Shown here piece after piece: positions 8,898-17,488 of a stretch of 64,000 nucleotides of DNA. Below the pieces are notes generated by a model. That model ran no database searches. It worked only from the letters and a program-made list of their open reading frames with translations, and was not told the DNA's origin. Both the position numbers and the translations under genes were made by a program. Within the stretch, counting starts at the first letter, position 1. Each line of letters opens with the position of its first letter. Origin of the DNA: Cellulomonas phragmiteti (lineage in GTDB: Bacteria > Actinomycetota > Actinomycetes > Actinomycetales > Cellulomonadaceae); the NCBI RefSeq assembly GCF_016862775.1, contig NZ_BONP01000019.1, positions 1-64,000 of the forward strand, in the 5' to 3' direction.

Positions 8898-9311
8898 TCA
8901 CATGCCGTCGGCGACCGCGTTCCGGGACCGCAGGACGGCGGTCGGGTCGTCGGCCAGGCGCTCGACGAGCCGGCCCGTGGCGCGCTCCAGCGCCTCCACG
9001 ACGCCGTCCTCGTAGCGGGCGAGGCGCTCGTCGAGGGCGCGCAGCGCCGGCAGGAGGCCGACCTCGCGGCCCGCGTCGCCGTGGGGCAGCGCCTCGTGCA
9101 GCTCGCCGGCCCGCGGCACCTGCAGGCACACGTCGAGCGGCAGGACGAAGGCCACGTCCTCGCCGAGCGCGCCGGGCGCCGCCGCGCCGGCGACCGCGAG
9201 GTCCATCCGTGCGCGCACGACGCGTCGCCACCAGCCGACCCGGTCACGCTCGGCGCGCAGCGCGCGTCGCTCGAGGCGCAGGTCGTGCAGGGGTTCGTCG
9301 GGCGACGTCAC
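8898..9311 (-). CDS. Helical protein, possibly RsiG-like
   Basis: 137 residues, GTG start, no clear ribosome-binding site. The N-terminal helix LRLERRALRAERDRVGWWRR followed by ARMDL resembles the first helix of RsiG, the c-di-GMP-binding anti-sigma factor of Streptomyces. The published ligand signature E-x3-S-x2-R-x3-Q-x3-D is largely missing: only the Arg and final Asp positions fit. The remainder (about 40-137) is Leu/Ala/Glu-rich and likely helical. The start is 128 nt from the nth start on the other strand. Family assignment is tentative, but codon bias supports a real gene. Confidence 0.55.
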   Translation of the reverse strand: MTSPDEPLHDLRLERRALRAERDRVGWWRRVVRARMDLAVAGAAAPGALGEDVAFVLPLDVCLQVPRAGELHEALPHGDAGREVGLLPALRALDERLARYEDGVVEALERATGRLVERLADDPTAVLRSRNAVADGM

Positions 9312-9427
9312 ACGGGGTGGTTCGGCCGGGTGCGGCCCGGACTTGACCGTTCCGCGGCGATGCGCACGATCTGTTCACCCGCCAGGAGCAACCGGGCACC
9401 CGGGCGGTGGGTGTGGGCGGCGCCACG

Positions 9428-9433
9428 TACGCT
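9428..9433 (+). promoter_or_regulatory. -10 hexamer of nth
   Basis: TACGCT ends 6 nt before the GTG at 9440, which favours that start over the GTG at 9407. Confidence 0.5.
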
Positions 9434-9439
9434 CGCCCG

Positions 9440-10138
9440 GTGGACGCAACCCTGCAGGAGAGCCCGCTGGCCCGGACCCGGCGGGCTCGCCGTGTCGACC
9501 GGGCGCTGACCGGGCGCTACCCCGACGCGCGCTGCGAGCTGGACTTCCGCAACCCGCTCGAGCTGCTCATCGCCACCGTGCTCTCGGCGCAGACCACGGA
9601 CGTGCGCGTCAACGCCACGACGCCCGAGCTCTTCGACCGGTGGCCGGACGCGGCGGCCATGGCGGCCGCGGACGTGCGGGACCTGGAGGACGTGCTGCGC
9701 CCGACCGGGTTCTACCGGGCCAAGGCGCAGTCCGTCGTCGGGATCGGCGCCGCCCTCGTCGAGCGCTTCGGCGGTCAGGTGCCGCGCCGCATCGAGGACC
9801 TCGTGACGCTGCCCGGCGTGGGCCGCAAGACGGCGAACGTCGTGCTCGGCAACGCGTTCGGCGTGCCCGGGATCACCGTCGACACGCACGTGCAGCGGCT
9901 GTCGCAGCGCCTCGGCTACACGACGAGCGAGGACCCGGTCGTCATCGAGGCCGAGCTCGGGGCGCTGCTGGAGCGCCGGGAGTGGACCATGGCGTCGCAC
10001 CGGCTGATCTTCCACGGGCGGCGCACCTGCTTCGCCCGGCGGCCCGCGTGCGGTGCCTGCCCGGTCGCCGCCCTGTGCCCGTCAGCGGGCATCGGCGAGA
10101 ACGACCCGGAGCTGGCGGCGGCGATGCTCAAGGGCTGA
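9440..10138 (+). CDS. nth: Endonuclease III
   Basis: 232-residue base-excision repair glycosylase/AP lyase for oxidised pyrimidines. The helix-hairpin-helix [13 protein letters not shown] carries the catalytic Lys130, and Asp148 lies in VDTHV. The [4Fe-4S] loop is intact as C-x6-C-x2-C-x5-C ([17 protein letters not shown]). The start at 9440 fits the leaderless promoter; an in-frame GTG at 9407 would add 11 residues. Its last 11 bases overlap the convergent hydrolase gene. Confidence 0.95.
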   Translation: MDATLQESPLARTRRARRVDRALTGRYPDARCELDFRNPLELLIATVLSAQTTDVRVNATTPELFDRWPDAAAMAAADVRDLEDVLRPTGFYRAKAQSVVGIGAALVERFGGQVPRRIEDLVTLPGVGRKTANVVLGNAFGVPGITVDTHVQRLSQRLGYTTSEDPVVIEAELGALLERREWTMASHRLIFHGRRTCFARRPACGACPVAALCPSAGIGENDPELAAAMLKG

Positions 10139-11057
10139 CCGCGTCCACCTCGGCCAGCCAGTCGACGAGCAGCTCACCGACCAGGCCGGGGGCCTGGTCG
10201 GTCGGGTAGTGCCCGGCGCCGTGCAGCAGCTCGAAGCGGTACGGCCGCGCCAGCCGCTGCGTGCCCGGGCGCAGCGCCGCCGTCGACGCGGGCCGCAGGC
10301 CGTCACGCAGCCCGTGGACCTGCAGGACCGGCAGGGGACGGGCCTCGCGGAGCGTCGCGCGGTACCGGCGGCCGTCGGGGCGGGGGGTCGCGCGCACGAG
10401 CCAGCGCACGAGCTCGAGCTGGCTGTGGGCGGCGAAGGGCACGCGCACGGCGCGGCGGTAGGTGCCGACCGCGTCGCGCCCCGGCAGCCCGGGGACGCCT
10501 CCCCAGTGGGTGAGCATGCGGTCGACGAGGTCGCCGCGGACCATGGCGCGCTCCGGGAGCGAGGGCAGCTGCGCGAACGCCAGCACGGCGGCCGCGGCCG
10601 GGCCCGGCGGGGTCCGCGGCAGCGCCAGGGCGTCCAGCGGGTGGGGGGCCCCGACGACGCCCAGCGCTCGCACGACGTCCGGGTGGTAGGCGGCCGTCGC
10701 CCAGGCGACGTCACCCCCGGTCCCCGCACCGACGACGACCGCGCTGCCGGCGCCGAGCGAGCGGACCACGCCGGCGACGTCGTCCGCGAGCGTCGGCACG
10801 TCGTAGCCCTGCGGCGGCTTGTCCGACGCGCCGGTGCCCCGCAGGTCCATCGCGGCGACCCGGTAGCCGGCGGCGGCGAGCACGGGCAGCTGGTGGCGCC
10901 ACGCCCACCACAGCTGCGGGACCCCGTGCAGCAGCAGCACGAGGGGGGCGTCGGCGGCCCCCGCCAGCGCGACGTGGAACCGTGCACCGTTCGCGGTCAC
11001 GAAGCGGTGCTGCCAGGGCCCCTCGATGAGGAGCGACGCGGAGTCGACGGGGGTCAT
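10128..11057 (-). CDS. Alpha/beta hydrolase, epoxide-hydrolase-like, nucleophile lost
   Basis: 309 residues with the epoxide-hydrolase/haloalkane-dehalogenase fold: oxyanion motif [20 protein letters not shown], and the C-terminal catalytic His in [11 protein letters not shown]. At the nucleophile elbow, where the family has G-H-D-W-G-G, this protein reads G110-A-G112-T-G-G, so the nucleophile position is glycine. It may be catalytically dead or use another residue. Position beside nth/crp matches ephE in M. tuberculosis (from memory). The ATG at 11057 is preferred to a TTG at 11066 because a TAGGTT hexamer lies 7 nt upstream. Confidence 0.85.
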   Translation of the reverse strand: MTPVDSASLLIEGPWQHRFVTANGARFHVALAGAADAPLVLLLHGVPQLWWAWRHQLPVLAAAGYRVAAMDLRGTGASDKPPQGYDVPTLADDVAGVVRSLGAGSAVVVGAGTGGDVAWATAAYHPDVVRALGVVGAPHPLDALALPRTPPGPAAAAVLAFAQLPSLPERAMVRGDLVDRMLTHWGGVPGLPGRDAVGTYRRAVRVPFAAHSQLELVRWLVRATPRPDGRRYRATLREARPLPVLQVHGLRDGLRPASTAALRPGTQRLARPYRFELLHGAGHYPTDQAPGLVGELLVDWLAEVDAVSP

Positions 11058-11064
11058 CGGGTGC

Positions 11065-11070
11065 AACCTA
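11065..11070 (-). promoter_or_regulatory. -10 hexamer of hydrolase gene
   Basis: TAGGTT on the minus strand, 7 nt before the ATG at 11057. It lies at the very end of nhaA, just after that gene's stop. Confidence 0.4.
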
Positions 11071-12474
11071 CCGGGTCGTCCCTGGCGCGTCGCCGTCGGT
11101 CCCGCACGGTGCCGGCACGGTCGTGTCCTCGACGGCCGACGGCGCCCGCACGTCCGCGCCCCGCTGCAGCGCGCGGACGGCGGCGTCGATCGCGGGGACG
11201 GCGGCGGCCCGCGCGGCGTGCAGGCGCCCGCGCCAGGAGAGCACCGCGCCGCCGGTCAGCGCGGCCAGCAGGGACGCGAGCAGGACGCCGACGACGACGT
11301 GGTCGCCCAGGACGGTCCCCGTCCCGAACGCGAGCCGGCCGACCAGCAGCGACACCGTGAACCCGATCCCCGCGAGCAGGCCCACGCCCACCACGTCCCA
11401 CCACCCCAGGCCGGGCGCGAGGCGTGCCCGCGTGAACCGCGCGACGAGGAACGTCGCCAGCGTGATGCCCAGCGGCTTGCCGAGCACCAGCCCGAGGACC
11501 ACGCCCAGCCCGACGGGCTCGGCGAAGGTCGCGCCGATCGTCGCGAGCTCGACGGTGACCCCCGCCGCGAACAGGGCGAACACGGGCACCGCGAACCCGG
11601 CCGACACCGGGCGCCACAGGTGCTCGTAGTGCTCGGCCAGGGAGTGGTCCGCGTCGTCGGTGGGCCTCGCGCCCCGCACGGCCGAGCCCGGCAGGGCGGG
11701 CACGGCGAACCCGAGCAGGACGCCGGCGATCGTGGCGTGCACGCCCGACGCGTGCAGCAGCGCCCACGCCGCGAGCGCGAGCGGGACCAGGAGGAGCGGC
11801 GTGCGCACACCGCGGCGCAGCGCGAGACCGAAGGCGGCGACGCATCCCAGCGAGCCGAGCATCAGCCCGAGGGTGACGGTGTCGGTGTAGCCGACGGCGA
11901 TGATGACGATCGCGAGCAGGTCGTCTACGACCGCGAGGGTCAGCAGGAACGCGCGCAGCGCGACGGGCACCCCGCGCCCGACGATCGCGAGCACGCCCAC
12001 GGCGAACGCGATGTCCGTCGCGGTGGGCACCGCCCAGCCCTGGGGTGCGCCGCCGGCCGTCGTCGTGTTGACGACGAGGTAGATGGCGGCCGGCACCAGC
12101 ATGCCGCCCACGGCCGCGGCCGCGGGCAGCACCGCGGTGGCCAGGTGCCGCAGCTCGCCCACGACGATCTCGCGCTTGAGCTCGAGCCCGACGACGAAGA
12201 AGAAGATCGCGAGCAGGAAGTCGGCGGCCCAGTGGGCCAGGTCGAGGTCCAGGTGCAGCGCCGCCGGGCCGATGACGAAGCCGCTGACCGCGCGGTAGGA
12301 GTCGGGTGCGAGGTTGGCCCACAGCAGGGCGGCGACCGCACCCGCGAGCAGGAGCAGGCCACCGGTGCGCTCGTCGCGCAGGGTGTCCGCGAGGTTGCGC
12401 CGCCCGCCCGGGGTGAGGGCGGAGAAGAGCGGGCGCGGTGCGGGTTCCGGCGTGCCGGACGGGTGCGTGGACAC
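11068..12474 (-). CDS. nhaA: Na+/H+ antiporter NhaA
   Basis: 468 residues. Twelve or so hydrophobic segments with the family hallmarks FFFVVGLELKRE, TDIAFAVGVLAI and the ion-binding Asp pair in VVDDLLAI, plus GIGFTVSLLVG near the end. It exchanges cytoplasmic Na+ (or Li+) for external protons, for pH and salt homeostasis. A hydrophilic C-terminal tail of about 60 residues exceeds the E. coli protein. It lies 90 nt downstream of glnR on the same strand and could be read from that promoter. GTG start with AGAGG upstream. Confidence 0.95.
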   Translation of the reverse strand: MSTHPSGTPEPAPRPLFSALTPGGRRNLADTLRDERTGGLLLLAGAVAALLWANLAPDSYRAVSGFVIGPAALHLDLDLAHWAADFLLAIFFFVVGLELKREIVVGELRHLATAVLPAAAAVGGMLVPAAIYLVVNTTTAGGAPQGWAVPTATDIAFAVGVLAIVGRGVPVALRAFLLTLAVVDDLLAIVIIAVGYTDTVTLGLMLGSLGCVAAFGLALRRGVRTPLLLVPLALAAWALLHASGVHATIAGVLLGFAVPALPGSAVRGARPTDDADHSLAEHYEHLWRPVSAGFAVPVFALFAAGVTVELATIGATFAEPVGLGVVLGLVLGKPLGITLATFLVARFTRARLAPGLGWWDVVGVGLLAGIGFTVSLLVGRLAFGTGTVLGDHVVVGVLLASLLAALTGGAVLSWRGRLHAARAAAVPAIDAAVRALQRGADVRAPSAVEDTTVPAPCGTDGDAPGTTR

Positions 12475-12564
12475 GGGTGTCCCTCTCGGAGGTCGTTCCT
12501 GTCGTGGCCGACGGCGTCCCGGCGCGCGGGCTCGTGCCGTCAGGGGTGGTGGCGCGTGGTCGCC

Positions 12565-13290
12565 TCAGGCGCCCGCGGGCTCCGGCACGTCGGTGCGGTC
12601 GTCGGCGGCGCGGCGGTCCTTGGGCGGGTCGAACCGGTAGCCCACGTTGCGCACGGTGCCGATGAGCTGCTCGTGCTCGGGGCCGAGCTTGGCGCGCAGC
12701 CGGCGCACGTGGACGTCGACGGTCCGGGTGCCCCCGTAGTAGTCGTAGCCCCAGACCTCCTGCAGCAGCTGGGCGCGGGTGAACACGCGCCCCGGGTGCT
12801 GCACGAGGTACTTGAGGAGCTCGAACTCCTTGTACGTCAGGTCGAGCGGGCGACCGCGCAGCCGGGCGGTGTACCCGCCGGCGTCGATCGTCAGCTCGCC
12901 CGACGAGATCTCCTGCGGCGCGTCGTCGTACGACGAGGACGCCGCGTGCTCCATGACCAGCCGGAACCGCGTCTCGACCTCGGCCGGCGTCGCGTGCTCG
13001 AGGATGATGTCGTTGGCGCCCCACTCGGCGGTGACGACCGTCAGGCCGCCCTCGGTGAGGACGAGCACCAGCGGGACGGTCAGTCCGGTGGCGCGCAGCA
13101 GCCGGCACGTGGTGCGCGCGGTGACGAGGTCACGGCGCGCGTCGAGCACGACGATGTCCGCGTCCGGTGCGTCCACGAGGGCGGACGGTTCGACGGGGAG
13201 CACCCGGACCCGGTGGGACAGGAGCCCCAACGCGGGTAGCACCTGTGCCGAACCCCCGGACGCAGGCGTGAGCAGCAGCAGATCCGCCAC
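12565..13290 (-). CDS. glnR: GlnR, orphan OmpR-type nitrogen regulator
   Basis: 241 residues, closely resembling actinobacterial GlnR over its full length (N-terminus [12 protein letters not shown], then [14 protein letters not shown], and the DNA-binding domain [20 protein letters not shown] and [18 protein letters not shown]). GlnR is an atypical response regulator: its receiver domain lacks a working phosphorylation pocket and dimerises constitutively. It controls glutamine synthetase, ammonium transport and other nitrogen genes. The GTG start has a strong AGGAGGTGA. It is divergent from a membrane-protein gene across 206 nt. Confidence 0.95.
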   Translation of the reverse strand: MADLLLLTPASGGSAQVLPALGLLSHRVRVLPVEPSALVDAPDADIVVLDARRDLVTARTTCRLLRATGLTVPLVLVLTEGGLTVVTAEWGANDIILEHATPAEVETRFRLVMEHAASSSYDDAPQEISSGELTIDAGGYTARLRGRPLDLTYKEFELLKYLVQHPGRVFTRAQLLQEVWGYDYYGGTRTVDVHVRRLRAKLGPEHEQLIGTVRNVGYRFDPPKDRRAADDRTDVPEPAGA

Positions 13291-13406
13291 CTGTCACCTC
13301 CTGGCTGCGAGGGAGCACACGTTACCGCGTGGTCAGGCGGCACCGTGCCGCCGCCCACGCGCGCCACCCGTCCGGGCGGCGGTCGGGCGTCCCGCGCCAC
13401 GTCTGC

Positions 13407-13412
13407 GAGAAT
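13407..13412 (+). promoter_or_regulatory. -10 hexamer of short upstream ORF
   Basis: GAGAAT, 7 nt before a GTG at 13420. It drives the 26-codon ORF and the membrane-protein gene coupled to it. Confidence 0.35.
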
Positions 13413-13419
13413 CGCCCGC

Positions 13420-13500
13420 GTGCTTGACGACGACCGTCCCACCGCCCGGCGCCACGACCGGTCCGTGAGGCGACGGCCCGGCCGGCGGGGTCCGCGATGA
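13420..13500 (+). CDS. 26-codon leader-like ORF
   Basis: Short ORF starting at GTG 13420 and ending TGA at 13498-13500, where ATGA overlaps the start of the membrane-protein gene. The product is Asp- then Arg-rich (VLDDDRPTARRHDRS and onward, eight more arginines or so). The downstream gene has no good ribosome-binding site, so translation of this ORF may deliver ribosomes to it. Whether the peptide has its own function is unknown; chance cannot be excluded. Confidence 0.35.
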   Translation: MLDDDRPTARRHDRSVRRRPGRRGPR

Positions 13501-14231
13501 GCGTCGAGACGCGTGCGGTCCTCACGGCTGTCCTCGCGGCCGTCGCCGCCGTCGCCGGCTACCTCGGGGTGCTGCCGCTCGCCGGTGTCAGCGCGGCCCT
13601 CGTGCTGGTGCTCGCGATCGGCTGGCCCGGGCTCGCCGGCCTGCCGTTCACCCCGGGCGCGGGAGCGGTGGTCGCCCTGGGCGGTCTCGGTGCGGTCGCG
13701 GCGGTGACGTTCACCGCCGAGCAGCCGTACCTGCAGCACATGGCACTGGTGTTCGCCGGTGCCGTGGTGCTCGCGTTCGTCAACGAGCTGCTGCGCCGCG
13801 ACGGCCGGCTGCGCATGGTGGAGTCCGTGTCCGGCACCGTCGCGGGCACGGTGCTGGCGGTGTGCGTCACCGGGTGGGTCGCGACGGCGCGGCTCGACGG
13901 CGGCAAGGAGCTGGTGGTCGCGGGCGCCGTCGCGCTCGCGCTGGGGTCGGCGGCCGTCGCGCTGCGCGGGCGCACCTGGCTCGTCTACCTGGTCACCGTC
14001 GCCGCGGCCACCGCGGGCGGGACCCTCGTGGGCTGGGCCCTGCCGGCCGTGCAGCTGCTCGCGGGTGCGGTGCTCGGGCTCGGGGTGGGGGTGCTCGTCG
14101 CCGCCATGCACGCGCTGTTCGACCGCTTCCCGGCGCTGGCGCGGCGCCTGCCGTCGCTCGCCGTGGTGGTGCTCCCCGTGACCGTCAGCGGGGTGCTCGT
14201 GTACGTCGCCGGCCGGGTCCTGGCCGGCTGA
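13497..14231 (+). CDS. Integral membrane protein, unknown
   Basis: 244 residues with about seven hydrophobic segments and only short loops (LLRRDGRLRM and FDRFPALARRLP are the main polar ones). I do not recognise the family. No transporter or enzyme signature is visible. It is divergent from glnR, coupled to a short ORF by ATGA, and followed 48 nt later by a 35-residue membrane peptide. A nitrogen link is only suggested by position. Confidence 0.75.
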   Translation: MSVETRAVLTAVLAAVAAVAGYLGVLPLAGVSAALVLVLAIGWPGLAGLPFTPGAGAVVALGGLGAVAAVTFTAEQPYLQHMALVFAGAVVLAFVNELLRRDGRLRMVESVSGTVAGTVLAVCVTGWVATARLDGGKELVVAGAVALALGSAAVALRGRTWLVYLVTVAAATAGGTLVGWALPAVQLLAGAVLGLGVGVLVAAMHALFDRFPALARRLPSLAVVVLPVTVSGVLVYVAGRVLAG

Positions 14232-14267
14232 GCGGGCCCTCGGGACGATCCGACGGCCGCACGTCGT

Positions 14268-14273
14268 TAGGAT
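14268..14273 (+). promoter_or_regulatory. -10 hexamer of 35-residue gene
   Basis: TAGGAT, 6 nt before the ATG at 14280. Confidence 0.5.
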
Positions 14274-14279
14274 CGGTGC

Positions 14280-14387
14280 ATGACTGCGCTCGAGGGGTTC
14301 TTCATCGGTCTGCTCGTGCTGGCCACGTTGACCATCACGTGGTTCGCCGGGTTCGTCGCCTACCGCCTGTACAAGGGCCAGCGCTGA
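14280..14387 (+). CDS. 35-residue single-helix membrane peptide
   Basis: MTALEGFFIGLLVLATLTIT begins a peptide that is almost entirely one membrane helix, ending in the basic tail YRLYKGQR (positive-inside). The clean leaderless promoter, good codon bias and helix design argue for a real gene. Function unknown; small membrane peptides of this type often modulate a larger membrane partner, for which the preceding gene is the nearest candidate. Confidence 0.6.
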   Translation: MTALEGFFIGLLVLATLTITWFAGFVAYRLYKGQR

Positions 14388-14488
14388 GCCCTCGGCGCGG
14401 ACCTGCGCCCACCCGGGCGGCCCGCGGGCCGTCCGCCGCCCGTGCACGTCGGTGTGCCACCGACGCACGACCGAACCGAGGAGGCACC

Positions 14489-15088
14489 GTGCCGTTCGTG
14501 CTGCCCGAGGGCCTGGCTCCCGAGGTCTACCCGCTCGCCTGGTTGGTGGGCCGCTGGCGCGGCGAGGGCGTCGTCGGCTACCCCGGTGTCGAGGAGAGCG
14601 CCTTCACGCAGGAGCTCGAGATCACGCACGACGGGGGCCCGTACCTGGCCTACCGGACCACCGTCCGGCTCGTCGTCGCCCCCGACGACGTCGCGGCGAT
14701 CGACCCCGACGCACCCGCTGCCGTCGACCCGGACGCGCCCCCGGAGCTGCCGGCCGACGCCGAGGGCCCCGTGTGGTCCACCGAGTCGGGCTACTGGCGC
14801 GTCCCGCCGGAGCGCCCGGACGACCTGGCGCCCGACCAGCACCCCGTCGAGCTGCTGATCGCCGACCCGGCCGGGTACGTGGCCGTCTACGTCGGGGCCG
14901 TCGGCAACGGGCGCGTCGACCTCGCGTCGGACCTCATCGCGCACACGGCCACCGGTGCCGCGGTCAACGCCGGCAAGCGCCTGTACGGCCTGGTCGAGGG
15001 CGACCTCATGTGGGCGCACGACCTCGCCGCGTTCGGCGAGCCGATGCAGTCGTACGCCTCCGCGCGGCTCACCCGCGTGGACGGCTGA
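14489..15088 (+). CDS. Nitrobindin-like (FABP-family) beta-barrel protein
   Basis: 199 residues. The opening LAWLVGRWRGEG is the GxWxGxG signature of nitrobindin/THAP4-type barrels, and the strands that follow (YLAYRTTVRL, SGYWRVPP, VAVYVGAV) fit the ten-stranded barrel. A roughly 35-residue Asp/Pro/Ala insertion sits between strands. Nitrobindins bind ferric heme through a histidine near the C-terminus, in a segment of the form PLQHHLSA; here the segment is EPMQSYASARLTR, so that histidine seems to be absent. Heme binding is therefore doubtful. GTG start with GAGGAGG upstream; one base separates it from ygfZ. Confidence 0.8.
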   Translation: MPFVLPEGLAPEVYPLAWLVGRWRGEGVVGYPGVEESAFTQELEITHDGGPYLAYRTTVRLVVAPDDVAAIDPDAPAAVDPDAPPELPADAEGPVWSTESGYWRVPPERPDDLAPDQHPVELLIADPAGYVAVYVGAVGNGRVDLASDLIAHTATGAAVNAGKRLYGLVEGDLMWAHDLAAFGEPMQSYASARLTRVDG

Positions 15089-15089
15089 C

Positions 15090-16292
15090 GTGACCGCGGA
15101 GGGCGCCGCGACGCCCGTCGTCGCCCCGCCCCGGCACCGCAGCCCGCTCCTGGCCGAGCGCGGCGCCGTGCCCGCCGCGGGCGCGGACGCGGGGGTCGCG
15201 TGGCACTATGGCGACCCGACGGCCGAGCAGCGCGCCCTGGCGCGCGGCGGGGCCGTCGTCGACCAGTCGCACCTGGGCGTCGTGACCGTCACCGGCCCCG
15301 ACCGGCTCACCTGGCTGCACTCGCTGACCTCGCAGGACGTCGCGGCCCTGCCGCCGCGCACGTCGGCCGAGCTGCTCGTGCTCGACCCGCACGGGCACGT
15401 CGAGCACGCCGTCGGCCTCGTCGACGACGGCACCACCGCGTGGCTGCTGACCGAGACGGCCCCCGCCCTGGCCGCGTGGCTCGACCGCATGCGCTTCACG
15501 CTGCGCGTCGAGGTCGCGGACGTGACGGACGCCTGGGCGGCGCTCGCCGAGCCCGTCGACGCCGAGGGGGCGCCGGGGGAGCCCGTGACGTGGCGCGACC
15601 CGTGGCCGCGCACCGTGCCCGGCGGCACCCGCTACGGCGTCGCCGACGACGCGCACCCCGGCGCGGACCGGCGCTGGCGCGTCGTCCTCGTGCCGCGCGA
15701 CCGGCTCGTCGCGGAGGTGCGCACCCGCACGGCCGCCGGGTGGCCGCTCGTCGGCACGTGGGCGTCGGAGGCGCTGCGCGTCGAGGCGTGGCGGCCGCGC
15801 GCGTCCCACGAGGTGGACGACCGCACGATCCCGCACGAGCTCGACTGGCTGCGCACCGCCGTCCACCTGCACAAGGGGTGCTACCGCGGGCAGGAGACGG
15901 TCGCGCGCGTGCACAACCTGGGACGCCCGCCCCGGCGCCTGGTCATGCTGCACCTCGACGGGTCGGGGCACCTGGTCCCGGAGGTCGGCGCACCCGTGCG
16001 GCTCCCCGGTGCGGCCGCGCCCACCGCGGGCGGCGCCGAGACGGCCGAGCAGGGCCGGCAGGTCGGCCGCGTGACGTCCGTCGCCCGGCACCACGAGCTC
16101 GGGCCGATCGCGCTGGCCGTGGTCAAGCGCTCCGTGCCCACCGACGCCGTCCTGCTGGTCGACTGCGACGGCGGTGCCGTCGCCGCCGGGCAGGAGGTCG
16201 TCGTGGACGGCGAGGGCGTCACGCCCGACCGTCCCGCCGCCCGCGGACCGCTGACCCGCGGGCTGGGGCAGCACCCGATGCTCGGGTCGTGA
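15090..16292 (+). CDS. ygfZ: YgfZ/GcvT-like iron-sulfur maturation protein
   Basis: 400 residues, a folate-dependent GcvT-fold protein that assists in [Fe-S] cluster assembly or repair. The diagnostic K-G-C-Y-x-G-Q-E motif is present with Cys264 (HKGCYRGQE). The N-terminal domain has WLHSLTSQDVAALPP and LLVLDPHGHVEHAV; the C-terminal barrel starts near LGRPPRRLVMLHL. The GTG lies one base after the nitrobindin-like gene, a pairing I recall as common in actinobacteria. Confidence 0.93.
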   Translation: MTAEGAATPVVAPPRHRSPLLAERGAVPAAGADAGVAWHYGDPTAEQRALARGGAVVDQSHLGVVTVTGPDRLTWLHSLTSQDVAALPPRTSAELLVLDPHGHVEHAVGLVDDGTTAWLLTETAPALAAWLDRMRFTLRVEVADVTDAWAALAEPVDAEGAPGEPVTWRDPWPRTVPGGTRYGVADDAHPGADRRWRVVLVPRDRLVAEVRTRTAAGWPLVGTWASEALRVEAWRPRASHEVDDRTIPHELDWLRTAVHLHKGCYRGQETVARVHNLGRPPRRLVMLHLDGSGHLVPEVGAPVRLPGAAAPTAGGAETAEQGRQVGRVTSVARHHELGPIALAVVKRSVPTDAVLLVDCDGGAVAAGQEVVVDGEGVTPDRPAARGPLTRGLGQHPMLGS

Positions 16293-16311
16293 GCCCGGTG
16301 GGCGCCCGGCC

Positions 16312-17427
16312 GTGAGCGTGCGGGGCGAGGCGCGCGCGCTCACGTCGCAGGCGCTGCTGCGGCTGCACCTGGGCTCGCGCGTGCGGGCCGGGTGGGCGCG
16401 GGTGCGCGCGTCGTGGGCGCTGATCCTGCAGGCGTCGCTCGCCGCCGGCATCGCCTACGGCATCGGCCAGCACGTGTTCGGCCACGAGATGCCGTTCTTC
16501 GCCCCCGTCGCGGCGTGGCTCGCGCTCGGCTTCTCGCGCGACCGGTCGATGCGGCGCGTGGCCGAGCTGGCCGGGGGCGTCGCGATCGGGGTCGCCGCGG
16601 GTGACCTCGTCGTCCACGTCATCGGCTCCGGGCTGTGGCAGATGTCGCTGGTCCTGGCCGGCTCGGCGCTCGTCGGCCGGTTCCTGGACCGGGGGGCGCT
16701 GCTCACCACGCAGGCCGGGGTGCAGGCCATCGTCATCGTCGGGCTGCCGCAGATCGGCGGCGGGCCGTTCGGCCGCTGGATCGACGCCGTCATCGGGGGT
16801 CTGGTCGCGCTGGCGTTCGCCCTGCTGACCCCCACGGACCCGCGCCGGCACCCGCGGACGCTCGCACGGGCCGCGGTGCAGGAGCTGGCGACCGTGCTGC
16901 ACGGCCTCGCGCGCGGGCTGCGCAGCGGGTCGGTCGAGGACGTCGAGGCCGCGCTGCTCACGGGCCGTGCGTCGCAGCCCGCCCTGGACGAGTGGCGCGA
17001 CTCCGCCCGCTCGGCGGCCGAGCTCGTGCGCCTGGCGCCCGCGCACCGGCGGCACCGCGCGGAGCTCGACCGGTCGGTCGACGAGGCCGTGCTGCTCGAC
17101 CGTGCGATGCGCAACGCCCGCGTGCTGGTGCGCCGCTCGGTCGCGGCCGTCGACGAGGGCCACGTCGCGCCGGCGCTCGGCGACGCCGTCGCGTCCGCCG
17201 CCCGCGCGACCGACGACCTGGCGGCCGCGCTGGGCGCCGGGCACGACCCGCGGGCGGCCCGCGACGCCCTGCACGCGCTCGCGGCCACCCTCGACCCGCA
17301 CGTGCTGGTCCCCGACGACTGGAAGTCCCAGTCGCTGGTGCTGCTGCTGCGCTCGCTCGTCGTCGACCTGCTCGAGGCGGCCCGCGCCACGCCCGCCGAG
17401 GCGCGCACCGCCCTCCCCGAGCTGTAG
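16312..17427 (+). CDS. FUSC-family membrane protein
   Basis: 371 residues. The N-terminal half (about 35-165) has about six hydrophobic segments with the FUSC-like stretch FFAPVAAWLALGFSRDRSMRR; the C-terminal half is a cytoplasmic helical domain of Arg/Ala/Glu-rich segments. FUSC/aromatic-acid-exporter proteins (YhcP, AaeB) are putative proton-driven exporters, but actinobacterial members are uncharacterised. It begins 20 nt after ygfZ and is probably cotranscribed. Confidence 0.8.
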   Translation: MSVRGEARALTSQALLRLHLGSRVRAGWARVRASWALILQASLAAGIAYGIGQHVFGHEMPFFAPVAAWLALGFSRDRSMRRVAELAGGVAIGVAAGDLVVHVIGSGLWQMSLVLAGSALVGRFLDRGALLTTQAGVQAIVIVGLPQIGGGPFGRWIDAVIGGLVALAFALLTPTDPRRHPRTLARAAVQELATVLHGLARGLRSGSVEDVEAALLTGRASQPALDEWRDSARSAAELVRLAPAHRRHRAELDRSVDEAVLLDRAMRNARVLVRRSVAAVDEGHVAPALGDAVASAARATDDLAAALGAGHDPRAARDALHALAATLDPHVLVPDDWKSQSLVLLLRSLVVDLLEAARATPAEARTALPEL

Positions 17428-17475
17428 GCCCGCGGCCGGTGGGGCCGTCACGTCACCGGGGAGCCCGCGGTCTCG

Positions 17476-17481
17476 TACGCT
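17476..17481 (+). promoter_or_regulatory. -10 hexamer of DUF2516 gene
   Basis: TACGCT, 7 nt before the GTG at 17489. Confidence 0.4.
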
Positions 17482-17488
17482 CGACGCC

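Noticed and set aside
9312..9439. In-frame GTG at 9407 as nth start
   Set aside because: No ribosome-binding site, and the -10 hexamer at 9428-9433 would lie inside the coding sequence.
10128..10138. Shared 11-nt motif TCAMGGGCTGA at two convergent gene ends (10128-10138 and 32105-32115)
   Set aside because: It follows from both genes ending in similar codons with overlapping stops; too short to call a designed element.
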